Positions 25,639 through 35,233 are shown, counted from the stretch's first letter. The stretch is DNA of 64,000 nucleotides from Thalassotalea mangrovi (GCF_005116735.1 NZ_SWDB01000014.1:44205-108204); one strand, 5' to 3'. The notes: generated by a model not told the origin, from the sequence alone. Numbers and translations are program-made.

Positions 25639-28014
25639 ATGATAACCAAAAGACTGGTTGCGAATGTTTTAATAACCCTAGTACTACTTCTGGCATCGAG
25701 TCGGGGCGCTGGTGCACAATCTTCTCAGCGGGTAACGCCTGAACGATCCCAGTCGCCACCTTCCGATACACAATATTATGTCGCCGTAAAAGGCGGCGTC
25801 AGCCTTGGCAGTTACGAGTCTGGACTGAACTGGTATTTAATCGAGCAAATACAACAGCACAGTAATCAATCTCTGGTGGCGTTTTCCGGCGCCTCCGCCG
25901 GTAGCATCAATAGCATGTTATCGGCTATCACCCTATGTTCGCATCTTGATGAAAACGTGCATTCCAACTTGTTACGCTCCAGCTGGAACATTGATATCAG
26001 CAGCCTCAACCGCCGTAATAATGAGGGGTCATTGTTTAATCGTGACAACATTTTTAATAAGGTAAAACAGGACCTGGCGCCGTATTTACTTAACCCTGCT
26101 GATTTTGCAAATCAGCAAATACAGCCGCAACCATTGCCCATTGAGGCAGCGAATGATGACGAACGCTCTGCTGTAAACGGCGGTTCACCGTGTAAGATTA
26201 TCACCACTTTTTCAGTCACCTTGATGTACCCCTATCAGGAGAAAATCAATAACACCGATCAAACGACCGGCTATCAACGCTTCGTCATTCCCGTCGAGGT
26301 TAGTACGGTTAATAACCGTATTGCTTTTAAGAATGTCTACCTAAATCAATTTAACGCTGATAATCCTGAGCTGTTACCGGATTACTTTATCGCCTTGCCT
26401 GAGACTCCGTCCGGGTATATTGATTCGGATATCGTTCTCGATGCCATCAAAGCGTCGAGTTCTTTTCCGGTCGCGTTTGCTCCGGTCGAATTGCCATTTT
26501 GTATCAGTAAAAAGCTTGGCCAACGACGATGTAAACCAGAATACGCCACAACCTCTCTGTTTAGCGATGGCGGGTTATTCGACAACGCACCGATTGGCGT
26601 ATCAGTAGATATTCATGAGCTGTACCAAAGTGAGTCAATCGATACTGACGCGCAAAAACGTATCGTCTTTATTCATCCCGATAATTATCGCTCTGATAAC
26701 GTCCTCGCTGAAAATTCGTCGGCGATGGCATCGGTAAAAAGTCATGATCATCAACCGGATCGCGTCGGTTTGTGGGATTACCTGTTGTACCTGGGAAGCT
26801 CCTTCGATACTGCCACCAGCGAAACTTATCGGGAGACCATGGAGAAAATTCATAGCGATGAGCAACGCTATCATTTTCGCATGAGCAGTCGTTACCACAA
26901 TTTACTGGCAGATTTTCATGCGCATTTTGGCGCGTTTTATTCGGCCCACTTTCGTGTTCATGATTACCTAATCGGCGTCTACGACGGCGCCTATTTAATG
27001 AGCACTTACGCCTGCGAGGACAGTAGTGAACAAAGCATAAGGCAATGCCTTCAGGAACAGATGATCGCCCGGATTAAAACCTTGACTCAACCTCAGCAAC
27101 TGTCTCGCTCTGGCGTGGCAACTCCAAAAATTGAAGCGGACAACCAGGGCTATGAGCGGGATTTTCTTATCTACCTGTATAACAACGAATTTAAAGCGTC
27201 GTTACCGCTAACCAGGGATTACTATCAAAATACTTATATTGCTCTGGCCCAGGCGTTTTACACCTTCTCTGGCCGCGATGCCGAACCCCTGACCTTTAAT
27301 AATTATATGAATAACCTGAAAGGGCTGGCGCGAAGCCAGTTTAAGTCAAAGTCGTTGCAGGAAGAGCTATTTGTCGACTACCCGAAGTGGGCGGCAGAAC
27401 ATTTCAAGACCAGTTATGACAACTTAATTGTGATGCAGGAACAGGCATCGGAGTGCTACAACTGTGAGTTTCGGGCGGAGAATAAAGCGTTACTAACGAT
27501 ACTGAGAATATCCGAGCCGATCAAGGACTCCTGGGTAAAGTACTCGAAAACCGGTACCTGGCCATTAAATCAGGAGCTGCTTGATTGCTGTTCAGGAACC
27601 TTAAGGGTTGGCTTTGGTGCGATGGAAAACAGTGTATTATTCACGGCAGCGGCCAGGGCGGACAGTCCATTTGAGCGCATCACATTCGATGCTGCCGTTA
27701 CCTTTAATTACCTGGAAGCCGATTTTCAGCACGACGATTATTTTACCCTGGGTGCCGGGCTCAGCTACCACACCGGCTCTTTGCTGATCCCGCTATTGTC
27801 CGGCGGCTATGAACACTCGTTTGAGGGTCGCAGCGTATATAAAGACTCGTTAGCGGGAGTATATCTTGCTTCGGGTCTGATTAATGAGTTGATCACCGTC
27901 AAATTGGTAATGCGTACCGATGATATTGAAGACTTTGGCGACATTAAAACCCGCGACAAAGTGCAGTTGCAGGCCCAGTTTGATTTGTTACAACTTATTG
28001 AAATGATTTTTTAA
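25639..28014 (+). CDS. Patatin-like phospholipase, exported, with C-terminal beta-rich domain
   Basis: A 791-residue protein with a signal peptide ending near GAGAQ (residue 27). The patatin domain starts at VKGGVSLGSYESG (oxyanion-hole region). The nucleophile is S86 in FSGASAGS and the dyad aspartate is D310 in FSDGGLFDN. The domain would hydrolyse acyl ester bonds of phospholipids. The last 200 residues (LRVGFGAMENSVLF onward) are beta-rich and end in LLQLIEMIF, suggesting an outer-membrane or surface location. The region between about 110 and 300 is longer than in a minimal patatin. Confidence 0.88.
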   Translation: MITKRLVANVLITLVLLLASSRGAGAQSSQRVTPERSQSPPSDTQYYVAVKGGVSLGSYESGLNWYLIEQIQQHSNQSLVAFSGASAGSINSMLSAITLCSHLDENVHSNLLRSSWNIDISSLNRRNNEGSLFNRDNIFNKVKQDLAPYLLNPADFANQQIQPQPLPIEAANDDERSAVNGGSPCKIITTFSVTLMYPYQEKINNTDQTTGYQRFVIPVEVSTVNNRIAFKNVYLNQFNADNPELLPDYFIALPETPSGYIDSDIVLDAIKASSSFPVAFAPVELPFCISKKLGQRRCKPEYATTSLFSDGGLFDNAPIGVSVDIHELYQSESIDTDAQKRIVFIHPDNYRSDNVLAENSSAMASVKSHDHQPDRVGLWDYLLYLGSSFDTATSETYRETMEKIHSDEQRYHFRMSSRYHNLLADFHAHFGAFYSAHFRVHDYLIGVYDGAYLMSTYACEDSSEQSIRQCLQEQMIARIKTLTQPQQLSRSGVATPKIEADNQGYERDFLIYLYNNEFKASLPLTRDYYQNTYIALAQAFYTFSGRDAEPLTFNNYMNNLKGLARSQFKSKSLQEELFVDYPKWAAEHFKTSYDNLIVMQEQASECYNCEFRAENKALLTILRISEPIKDSWVKYSKTGTWPLNQELLDCCSGTLRVGFGAMENSVLFTAAARADSPFERITFDAAVTFNYLEADFQHDDYFTLGAGLSYHTGSLLIPLLSGGYEHSFEGRSVYKDSLAGVYLASGLINELITVKLVMRTDDIEDFGDIKTRDKVQLQAQFDLLQLIEMIF

Positions 28015-28130
28015 ACCGACAGTTGTATTGATGCTCAGGGGCTTGTGCCGGCGATGTTGTTATCGATAAATATTGATTGAGAGTTGCTCAGCAAAGAATA
28101 AATGGCCCTTAAAATGATAGGAAAAACGTT

Positions 28131-28937
28131 ATGCCATATTCAAAAGCGCATTTCTATTTACTGGGATTGATCCCCCTGATCCTGATTGCGTTTGCACCTA
28201 ACTATTTTTTGGTTATCGGCAAAGCGCCGGTTGCGCATCACTTACACAGTATTTCCAGTTCCCTGTGGTTATTGTTGTTAATTACCCAAAGCTGGTTGGC
28301 GGCAAAGAAACGCTTTGATGTACATAAACAACTTGGCCTGGCTGTATTTGTGCTGACTCCCTTTATCACCGCAGCATTTGCCCTGGTGTCACACCAGGGC
28401 GCGGTAAATACGGCTAACGGAAGTGTGTTCTATCAGCAAGTAGGCGCCGCGTTGCTAGTCGTTGATATCACCTTAACGTTCCTGACGCCGTTACTGGTGT
28501 ACCTGGCATTGAAACACCGCCAAACGGTGGCATTACATAGTGGTTATATGTTTGCCACCATGCTCGGCCTGCTCGGACCTATCATTGCACGCTTATTCGT
28601 CGCCTTTATTCCCGGGCTCGCAATAACCGGCGCCGACACCTTATATCGATTTAATTATTCGTTGCTGTTAACCATTATCGTCACCGTGGCCATTGCGATT
28701 TTTCTTTACTTGCGCAATCGCAAATACGGCAGGCCGTGGTTGTTGTCCGGGGTGGTGGTGACAGCAAGTTATTTAGGCTTTATCACCTTCGCACAGACTG
28801 AAATCTGGCTCAATTTTATACTTCAACTGGCAATGCTCCCACCATGGCCGGTGTTTGTCGGCGGACTGATTTTGGGGCTTGTGGCCTGTGTTTTTGGCTG
28901 GCGTTCTGGCAAAACGTTGGCCGCGGTAACGAGATAA
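28131..28937 (+). CDS. Multi-pass membrane protein of unknown function
   Basis: A 268-residue protein with about seven or eight hydrophobic helices. Conserved-looking polar positions are HHLHSISSSLW (residues 37-47), DVHKQLGLAVFVLTP (64-78) and LHSGYMFATMLGLLGPIIARL (about 136-156), histidines that could bind heme or metal within the membrane. It resembles small DUF2306-like membrane proteins but I cannot assign it firmly. It is a single gene between the patatin and the spondin pair. Confidence 0.7.
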   Translation: MPYSKAHFYLLGLIPLILIAFAPNYFLVIGKAPVAHHLHSISSSLWLLLLITQSWLAAKKRFDVHKQLGLAVFVLTPFITAAFALVSHQGAVNTANGSVFYQQVGAALLVVDITLTFLTPLLVYLALKHRQTVALHSGYMFATMLGLLGPIIARLFVAFIPGLAITGADTLYRFNYSLLLTIIVTVAIAIFLYLRNRKYGRPWLLSGVVVTASYLGFITFAQTEIWLNFILQLAMLPPWPVFVGGLILGLVACVFGWRSGKTLAAVTR

Positions 28938-29088
28938 AGAACGGAATTTTCAGGAAAAAATTTCATAACATTTACGCGCCTTGATTGTGATGATTTTGTT
29001 AACGAGCTGTGAGGGAATGAGACTTATTTATTCACCATACTAGGGATGAACAAGTTTAACGGGACAACCCGATATTATGAGGAAAATA

Positions 29089-29787
29089 ATGATGAAAATG
29101 AAATGGATGGCGGCCCTGGCACCTCTTGTCGTAGCTAGCAATGCCTGGTCACAGAATTTACAGATAACCATTACCAATTTGACCCAGGGGACGTATTTTA
29201 CGCCGCTGCTGATTGCTGCTCATTCGTCCGACGCTGTGATGTTTCGGGTAGGGCAGTATGCCTCGCCGGAATTGCAGGCAATCGCCGAAGTTGGTGACAT
29301 TTCATCGATGGGCACCTTGTTGACCAGTGTCAGTGCCAATATGGTCGAAAATCCGGCAGACGGGCTGCTAGCACCGGGCGAGAGCATTGCCACCACGTTA
29401 GAGAACCTGGAGGGTAATGATTACCTGTCCCTGGCATCGATGCTATTGCCAACCAACGATGGTTTTGTCGGGCTAGATAGCTGGATGATCCCCACCGAGC
29501 CAGGTACCTATACCATTAACTTAAATGCCTACGATGCTGGCACTGAGGCAAACGATGAAATCGTTAATGGCGCCGGAGCACCGGGTGAACCCGGTATCCC
29601 GGTGGCCCCTGGCATGGATGCAGGAATTGGTGGTACTGGGGTCACGTCAACCGAGGATAACACCCTGGTCCATATTCACCGTGGCAATCTCGGTGACGAT
29701 GATCCAAACGGCGGGAAAAGCGATCTCGATAATACCGTGCATCGTTGGTTAAACCCGGTGGCCGTGGTTACCATTGTTGTTAATTAG
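29089..29787 (+). CDS. Secreted spondin_N domain protein
   Basis: A 232-residue exported protein; the signal peptide ends at NAWSQ. The mature part matches bacterial spondin_N proteins: ITITNLTQGTYFTPLLIAAH at the start, LASMLLPTNDGFVGLDSW in the middle, YDAGTEANDEI and a C-terminal VHIHRGNLG followed by NPVAVVTIVV. In animals spondin_N is an extracellular matrix adhesion domain that binds calcium; the bacterial role is unknown. GAGG at 29079-29082 favours the ATG at 29089. It is followed eight bases later by a paralogue. Confidence 0.85.
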   Translation: MMKMKWMAALAPLVVASNAWSQNLQITITNLTQGTYFTPLLIAAHSSDAVMFRVGQYASPELQAIAEVGDISSMGTLLTSVSANMVENPADGLLAPGESIATTLENLEGNDYLSLASMLLPTNDGFVGLDSWMIPTEPGTYTINLNAYDAGTEANDEIVNGAGAPGEPGIPVAPGMDAGIGGTGVTSTEDNTLVHIHRGNLGDDDPNGGKSDLDNTVHRWLNPVAVVTIVVN

Positions 29788-29795
29788 GAGGGGCC

Positions 29796-30509
29796 ATGAA
29801 ATCATTAAAAAGCCTGTACCTGAAACTGCTGATGGCCGGGATTTTTCTTACTCTGTTAAGCGCATGTCACGACGATGATGATAACGAAGGCCCGATGCCC
29901 GACCCTGAACCAAGGCAATATCGATATCAGGTAAGTGTTACCAATCTGACTAATGCTCAACCCATGTCTCCGTTCGCCGTCGTCCTGCACAATGAGGGAA
30001 TGCTCTGGAATATTGGCGAATCTGCAAATGATGCCATGGAAAACCTTGCAGAGAGTGGCGATAAGTCTCAGGTGCTCGAACTTGATGTGGTGCTGGCAAG
30101 CAGTTCTGGTGCGGATATTCTGATGCCGGGAAGTAGTGAAACCATTGAAGTGGTGGTTGCAGATATTGAACCTGTGTACTTAAGTGCTGCCACCATGCTG
30201 GTGAATACCAATGATGCGTTTACCGGTATTAATGCCCTTGATGTCAGTCACTTAGCAATGAACGAAAGTATTTCCCTGGTTATGGGTTCTTATGATGCGG
30301 GGACGGAAAAAAACAGCGAGATCGCTGAAACCATTCCGGGACCTGCAGCTGGTGGGGAAGGATTTAATGCTGAACGTGATGATGTGGATTTCGTCGCGGC
30401 ACACCCTGGTGTGGTGAGCATGGATGACGGTTTAACGCAATCTGTGTTAACCCAGGCACATCGATTTGACAACCCTACCATACGAGTAACCGTTACTCGC
30501 ATCGAGTGA
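29796..30509 (+). CDS. Spondin_N domain lipoprotein
   Basis: A 237-residue paralogue of the preceding gene, with the same order of motifs (VSVTNLTNAQPMSPFAVVLH, AATMLVNTNDAFTGINAL, YDAGTEKNSEIAE, HRFDNPTIRVTVTRI) but with a lipobox LLSAC and an acidic HDDDDNEG spacer after the cysteine, so this copy should be membrane-anchored while its partner is soluble. AGGAGGGG directly precedes the ATG. The two genes form a bicistron. Confidence 0.85.
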   Translation: MKSLKSLYLKLLMAGIFLTLLSACHDDDDNEGPMPDPEPRQYRYQVSVTNLTNAQPMSPFAVVLHNEGMLWNIGESANDAMENLAESGDKSQVLELDVVLASSSGADILMPGSSETIEVVVADIEPVYLSAATMLVNTNDAFTGINALDVSHLAMNESISLVMGSYDAGTEKNSEIAETIPGPAAGGEGFNAERDDVDFVAAHPGVVSMDDGLTQSVLTQAHRFDNPTIRVTVTRIE

Positions 30510-30576
30510 TTGTCAAAGTGATACCAAAGCATTTGTCGTTATTATTGTTCTGAGCGACGAATAATGACCTTGGTAT
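30483..30576. promoter_or_regulatory. Palindrome and long inverted repeat ahead of the response regulator
   Basis: CGAGTAAC-C-GTTACTCG at 30483-30499 is a perfect 17-base dyad at the end of the second spondin gene. It is followed by ATACCAA (30521-30527) and TTGGTAT (30570-30576), which enclose a partly self-complementary TTATTATT/AATAAT core. No T run follows the second structure, so a plain terminator is unlikely; operator or RNA structure is possible. Confidence 0.4.
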
Positions 30577-30643
30577 GAATACGGTCAGTTTGTCGTCTGA
30601 CCGTTTCGTTATTCATGACATCCCCGATGCTTTGGGGACATCA

Positions 30644-31390
30644 ATGACAAAAATACTGGTGGTCGACGATGATCGAACCGTCGCTCGGTTGATCGAAGCG
30701 CAGTTGCAAGAACTATGTTTCGATGTACAACTTGCAGTTGATGGACAGTCGGGATTGGCCAGGGCGCTTGCTGAGCAATACGACTTAATCATTCTTGATG
30801 TCATGTTAGATAATGTGTCAGGACTGGATATCTGTCGGCAAGTTCGCATTAACGCGCCGCACCAGGCAATTCTAATCGTAACATCGAAAAGTTCCGAAAC
30901 CGATCGGGTTCTTGGCTTAGAACTTGGTGCCGATGATTACATGACTAAACCCTTCAGCGTGCGTGAGTTTCAGGCTCGGGTCCGCAGCATATTGCGGCGC
31001 GTTAACTTATTAAAGGCAGCGCAGCAAGCGCAGGCTTTAGTTGGTCAGCCCACTGCAATGCCCACGTCAGAAGCGACAAATTTACAGGTCATAGGTAAGC
31101 TGGAAATTGACCCAACACGTCATCAAATCCGCATGGCTGGCGAGTTGTTGCAACTCACTGCGACCGAATACGAATTGTTGCGTTTTCTTGCATCTCATCC
31201 TGGGCAGGTGTTTTCCCGTTCTCAACTTTTGGCCTCGGTGTGGGGGTATCACCACAGCGGTTATGAACATACGGTGAATTCCCATATCAATCGTTTGCGC
31301 AATAAACTGGAACGGGATGTGGCAACGCCCAGGATAGTTCAGACGGTGTGGGGGGTAGGATATAAATTTAATGAGCATGGCGTAAATTAG
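30644..31390 (+). CDS. OmpR/PhoB-family response regulator, orphan
   Basis: A 248-residue two-component regulator. The receiver domain has the acidic pocket in LVVDDD (residues 6-10), phospho-acceptor D52 in LIILDVML, and the switch lysine in MTKPFS near residue 105. The C-terminal winged helix ends VWGYHHSGYEHTVNSHINRLRNKLERD and IVQTVWGVGYKF. The ATG at 30644 with GGGGAC upstream is chosen over an earlier frame start at 30575. No histidine kinase gene lies within the window, so its kinase is elsewhere. A Gln/Ala-rich linker of about 35 residues joins the domains. Confidence 0.93.
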   Translation: MTKILVVDDDRTVARLIEAQLQELCFDVQLAVDGQSGLARALAEQYDLIILDVMLDNVSGLDICRQVRINAPHQAILIVTSKSSETDRVLGLELGADDYMTKPFSVREFQARVRSILRRVNLLKAAQQAQALVGQPTAMPTSEATNLQVIGKLEIDPTRHQIRMAGELLQLTATEYELLRFLASHPGQVFSRSQLLASVWGYHHSGYEHTVNSHINRLRNKLERDVATPRIVQTVWGVGYKFNEHGVN

Positions 31391-31530
31391 CGGTCAATCG
31401 TGAGTGCAGAATATGAACCAAGACTAGGATTATTTTTCAATTTACCCCGCACTTAGGTAGGATAGGGCCTATTGGCCTTAAGCCTGCAATCGTAAGCTTG
31501 AAGCTTTATTCAACGAGCGGATGAAATTTG

Positions 31531-32169
31531 ATGACTCATATATTAGCGGATGATCTTGTCGTCGTGGATTTTGAAACGACGGGACTATCTCCAGATAATG
31601 GCGATCGCGCCATTGAAATCGGTGCGGTTCGCTTGCGCAACGGGCAGCCGGTCGAAACGTTTCAGGCATTGATGAATCCGGGACGCAGAGTCAATAGTTT
31701 TATTGAACAATATACCGGAATTACCAATCAGATGCTGGCCGATGCCGCACCCAATGCTGAAGTCATGGAAGCGTTCTTGCAATTTCTTGGGTCGGATAAT
31801 TTGTTGGCTCACAATGCATCATTTGATAAAAAATTTCTCGATGCCGAATTCCTGCGTATCGACCGTCAATACAGTGGTCAGTTTGCCTGTAGCTTATTAA
31901 CATCCCGACGCGTCTTTGACGATGCCCCTAATCATAAGTTAGGGACCTTGGTTTCGTTTAAAAACCTGCATCAGTCAGGCAATTTTCACAGGGCGTTGTT
32001 CGATGCGCAAATGACCGCGAAACTCTGGGTATCGCTATTACATGAAGTGCGGCAACAACTTGCCATCGATGTGATTGATTTAGCATTGATGCAGACTATC
32101 AGCAAAGCCTCCCGGCGCGACTGGCAGCTTCAGGCGAGAAAGTTCCTGACCTATGAAAACGCGCTATAA
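31531..32169 (+). CDS. DnaQ-fold 3'-5' exonuclease
   Basis: A 212-residue DEDDh exonuclease: VVVDFETTGLSPDNGDRAIEIGAV holds the D-x-E pair, LAHNASFDKKFLDAEF the second aspartate, and HRALFDAQMTAKLW the H and final D. It resembles the stand-alone epsilon-like proteins that prune 3' ends of DNA or RNA, distinct from the true dnaQ at 62.9 kb. The ATG at 31531 is used; a TTG precedes it directly. Confidence 0.9.
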   Translation: MTHILADDLVVVDFETTGLSPDNGDRAIEIGAVRLRNGQPVETFQALMNPGRRVNSFIEQYTGITNQMLADAAPNAEVMEAFLQFLGSDNLLAHNASFDKKFLDAEFLRIDRQYSGQFACSLLTSRRVFDDAPNHKLGTLVSFKNLHQSGNFHRALFDAQMTAKLWVSLLHEVRQQLAIDVIDLALMQTISKASRRDWQLQARKFLTYENAL

Positions 32170-32239
32170 GTGCTTTTGTATAATTGTTGAACGACTTGGT
32201 GAATATCAAGGCAATGTACAAATAATCACAGAATAAATT

Positions 32240-32268
32240 TTGACAAAAATTAATAGGTTGATTTAAAT
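32240..32268 (+). promoter_or_regulatory. Sigma-70-like promoter for the DUF4382 gene
   Basis: TTGACA at 32240-32245 and TTAAAT at 32263-32268 with a 17-base spacer, in an AT-rich setting about 120 bases before the DUF4382 start. Confidence 0.5.
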
Positions 32269-32390
32269 TTACACTTATTGCCCCCGTTGGTAGCGCCCGA
32301 TTAACCTGAAATTTATTGGGCATAAATAGACAACAGTATCTGCAATATTCAATCATTTGGATATCTAACAGAATAAAAAAAGGGAACATT

Positions 32391-33371
32391 ATGTTTTTTT
32401 CAAAAACCAAAACCGCGTTAGCGGTAGCATTGTCAGCGACTTTAACATTAGCCGGTTGTGGCAGCGACTCCGACAGCCCATCGACATTTTCGTTAGCAAT
32501 CAGTGATGCGCCAGTTGATGGCCTGAGCAATGTTACATTATGTTTTAATCGTGTAGAGCTAAACGGTGAAGGTGGAAAAACTGAATTTATCGTTGGTGAA
32601 CATGCGGAAATGATTAACGCCAACAGTGAGTGTCCAGATGCCACAAACAGCGTTGGTATTAACCTACTCGAATATACGGGTGCAGAAGCGTTAACCCTGA
32701 TTAATAACATCGAAATCGATGCCGGCAAATACAATCAAATGCGCTTCGTCTTGAGCGAAGGCTCGTTTGCCATCAAAGATGCACAATATGATGAAGACGG
32801 CAATGAAGTTGCTGCTGAACAGCGAGTTCCTGTCGTGGTTCCATCGAATGAATTGAAGCTAGACGGTTTTACTGTCGCACAAGGCGGAAATGTAAGCTTT
32901 ACCCTGGAATTCGACTTACGTAAGGGGATGACAAATCCTGTGGGTCAGGAAAACTATTTCGTGAAACCACGTGGTGTGCGCCTGGTGGATAATAATCTTA
33001 TTGGTCACTTAGAAGGTACCGTTGCAGAAATGGATTATTCGTGCACCCAAATGTCACCTGAAGATACCTCACTTCCAGTTGGCAGCGTGTATATATATAA
33101 CGGCGCGGATCAAACCGCATTAGGCGATAACACCGCAACGGATGTTGCCGAAGAGACACAACCGCTTGCCAGCGCAGGTGTATTCTTTAACGAAAATACC
33201 AACATGTATGAATATGCAATCGGTTTTCTGTTAGCCGGTGATTACACTGTAGCGTTTACCTGTGATACTGAAGATGACCCTGAGTTGGATGAAGAACTCG
33301 ATTTTGTTGAGCAACAAAACGTTACCATCTTCGAAAATGAAACAACGGTTGCAGACTTTTCCAAAAACTAA
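32391..33371 (+). CDS. DUF4382 domain lipoprotein
   Basis: A 326-residue lipoprotein; the signal ends in LTLAGCGSDSDS with the lipobox cysteine near residue 23. DUF4382 starts at FSLAISDAPVDGLSNVTLCFNRVEL and includes LLEYTGAEALTLINNIEIDAGKYNQMRFVL. The C-terminal 120 residues (HLEGTVAEMDYSCTQ onward) look like a second beta domain with a cysteine pair and acidic calcium-binding-like turns (DTEDDPELDEELD). AGGGAAC precedes the ATG. The function of the family is unknown; envelope or surface location is inferred. Confidence 0.87.
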   Translation: MFFSKTKTALAVALSATLTLAGCGSDSDSPSTFSLAISDAPVDGLSNVTLCFNRVELNGEGGKTEFIVGEHAEMINANSECPDATNSVGINLLEYTGAEALTLINNIEIDAGKYNQMRFVLSEGSFAIKDAQYDEDGNEVAAEQRVPVVVPSNELKLDGFTVAQGGNVSFTLEFDLRKGMTNPVGQENYFVKPRGVRLVDNNLIGHLEGTVAEMDYSCTQMSPEDTSLPVGSVYIYNGADQTALGDNTATDVAEETQPLASAGVFFNENTNMYEYAIGFLLAGDYTVAFTCDTEDDPELDEELDFVEQQNVTIFENETTVADFSKN

Positions 33372-33405
33372 TTTTCGGTAATTCTAGTTAATGAATTAAT
33401 ACTAC

Positions 33406-33437
33406 AAGGCCACAAATGATTACCATGTGGCCTTTTT
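33406..33437 (+). terminator. Terminator after the DUF4382 gene
   Basis: AAGGCCACA pairs with TGTGGCCTT across an 11-base loop and runs into TTTTTT. Confidence 0.88.
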
Positions 33438-33494
33438 TATGTGCCAGCGTTCAGTAATATAAAAATCGGGTAGTGCCTGTCGTAAAAATCTACA

Positions 33495-33710
33495 TTAGCT
33501 AATCTGCTTCACGCTTGGATGCTTTTCGCTGGCATACTCGTGATAGATATCATCAAGATAGCCAGCCAGTTCATCTTCTCGCAGCTCCTCAGGAATTACC
33601 ACATCATAGACCCGGCGCCGAATACTGGTTTCGGACTCGACAAACAACTGCCATTCATCCCGATTACGGAGCACCGACATCAGGGTGCCAAATACATCAA
33701 ATTTAATCAT
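33495..33710 (-). CDS. Small DUF7661-like protein
   Basis: A 71-residue cytoplasmic protein: MIKFDVFGTLMSVLRNRDEWQLF at the start, ETSIRRRVYDVVIP in the middle and EDELAGYLDDIYHEYASEKHPSV at the end. I recall this as a conserved small protein of marine gammaproteobacteria (DUF7661); the function is unknown. The ATG at 33710 is chosen because family members start with M-x-x-F-x-V-F-G; a GTG nine codons upstream is the alternative. It ends just before the RAYT element begins on its other side. Confidence 0.75.
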   Translation of the reverse strand: MIKFDVFGTLMSVLRNRDEWQLFVESETSIRRRVYDVVIPEELREDELAGYLDDIYHEYASEKHPSVKQIS

Positions 33711-33810
33711 ATCACTTCTGTTGTCCAACAAACTCACCCGACCAGTATCAATGAATTATGGTCGTAATCAAGGCGCGATGACAGATTAAACCTTGATGTT
33801 AATACTTACC

Positions 33811-33965
33811 ATATCAAGACACCCATACTTATCTTCTTTGACCCCAACATCGAAATGCTCTCTTGCTAAGAATTTAAACAGACACCCATGTTTAGTTCCC
33901 CTGATTCCTAATATCAACGAGTCTCCGGCTCTACTTCCAACCCTTAAGTCAGACACCCACTCAAT
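33811..33965 (+). repeat. Left group of three GACACCCA repeats of the RAYT unit
   Basis: Copies at about 33811-33833 (ATATCAAGACACCCATAC), 33873-33895 (TAAACAGACACCCATG) and 33943-33965 (AAGTCAGACACCCACTC), spaced 62 and 70 bases apart. The core ten bases are constant, the flanks vary. Confidence 0.8.
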
Positions 33966-34113
33966 CAAAGTCTCCGGAGTGGGGCATTATATACGCTCTA
34001 TAACGTGCGAGAAGGCAACAAAACTGCGAGGCCGGCCTACTTTAAACTTAAAAATCATGAATTCCTTAGTGTGTGAGCCTAAATTTATATTAAGCCAACA
34101 AATCGCGAGAAGA

Positions 34114-35091
34114 ATGTTGCCAACGCCAAGAAACAAGCAGGTATGCCTGCAAGCTACTTCATATTATCATTGCATAAGCCGCTGTGTTCGCCGAGCTTAC
34201 CTCTGTGGCAGGGACAAATATTCAAACAAAAGTTATGAGCACAGGAGAGGGTGGATCGAAAAGCGGCTTCTTTTCCTTTCTTCTGTGTTTTGTATAGATA
34301 TATGCGCTTACGCCGTGATGAAAAACCACTGTCACGTCGTAATTCACATAGATCAGGAAAAAGCTGCGAGCCTGACTGATATGCAGGTAGTTCGTCTGTG
34401 GCACCAGGTTTGCAAGGGAACCATACTAACCCGGCAGTTTTCTGATGAAGGGGAAGTCGCAGACTATTTATTGCCGACTTTGAAAAACACTATTTCTGTC
34501 TATCGCGAGCGACTATTTGATATTAGCTGGTTTATGCGATTGCTGAATGAACCTATTGCCAGGATGGCGAATGATGAAGACGATTGTACGGGAAGATTCT
34601 GGGAAGGTCGCTTCGTGAGTCAGGCATTGCTTGACGAAGCCGCGCTTGCAGCTTGCATGGTATATGTGGAACTGAATCCTATTCGAGCTGGCGCGGCCAA
34701 AACACCTGAAAATTCGCCGTATACCAGCGTAAAACGAAGGATTGAAATAGCCCGTCGAGGAGATAAGCGGTTAGGCTTGATGCAGTTTTCCGAGAAATCT
34801 ACAATACATCAATCGGGAAAGTTACCATTTGAGTTTGAAGATTACTTGCAGTTGATAGATGCAACCGGCAGAGTAATTCGGGATGAAAACACAGGGTACA
34901 TTAATCGACATTTACCAGATATCTTAACTAGGTTAAGGATTTCCACGTCTAATTGGCTTAGTCTGACAACCCGGTTTGAGCGTTATTTTAAGGGAGCCGC
35001 GGGACGTTGCTCTTCGCTGTCTCAGTTAAGCGAAATACAAAATACCAAGCGCAGGATAAATGTGTGCGTCAGTAAAAGGTTGTTTCAATAA
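34114..35091 (+). CDS. REP-associated tyrosine transposase (RAYT, Y1_Tnp / IS200-like)
   Basis: A 325-residue HUH-type single-strand endonuclease. The N-terminus LPTPRNKQVCLQATSYYHCISRCVRRAYLCG has the family pattern, YEHRRGWIEKRLLFLSSVF follows, and the HUH motif is HCH at residues 72-74 in MKNHCHVVIHI. WFMRLLNEPIARMANDEDDCTGRFWEGRF and AACMVYVELNPIRAG are the usual downstream motifs. The ATG at 34114 gives the normal family length; the open frame extends upstream through the left repeats without function. The middle HUH residue, commonly Tyr or Val in relatives, is Cys here. It appears intact. Confidence 0.87.
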   Translation: MLPTPRNKQVCLQATSYYHCISRCVRRAYLCGRDKYSNKSYEHRRGWIEKRLLFLSSVFCIDICAYAVMKNHCHVVIHIDQEKAASLTDMQVVRLWHQVCKGTILTRQFSDEGEVADYLLPTLKNTISVYRERLFDISWFMRLLNEPIARMANDEDDCTGRFWEGRFVSQALLDEAALAACMVYVELNPIRAGAAKTPENSPYTSVKRRIEIARRGDKRLGLMQFSEKSTIHQSGKLPFEFEDYLQLIDATGRVIRDENTGYINRHLPDILTRLRISTSNWLSLTTRFERYFKGAAGRCSSLSQLSEIQNTKRRINVCVSKRLFQ

Positions 35092-35233
35092 TTGCTTATC
35101 GTGTGTCGATAATAATGCACTATTCGATTCCGATATTTCTTAAGGACAGTGTCTTCAGAGGACTAAAAGCCTTCTGTGCCTGCATCCATAACATAAACTT
35201 TTTCCATAATGAGCTCATTCTATTCCCTGTAAA

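Noticed and set aside
33793-34113. Extended N-terminus of the RAYT reading frame
   Set aside because: The extension runs through the left-hand repeats and would add 107 residues not seen in the family; the ATG at 34114 gives the normal start and length.
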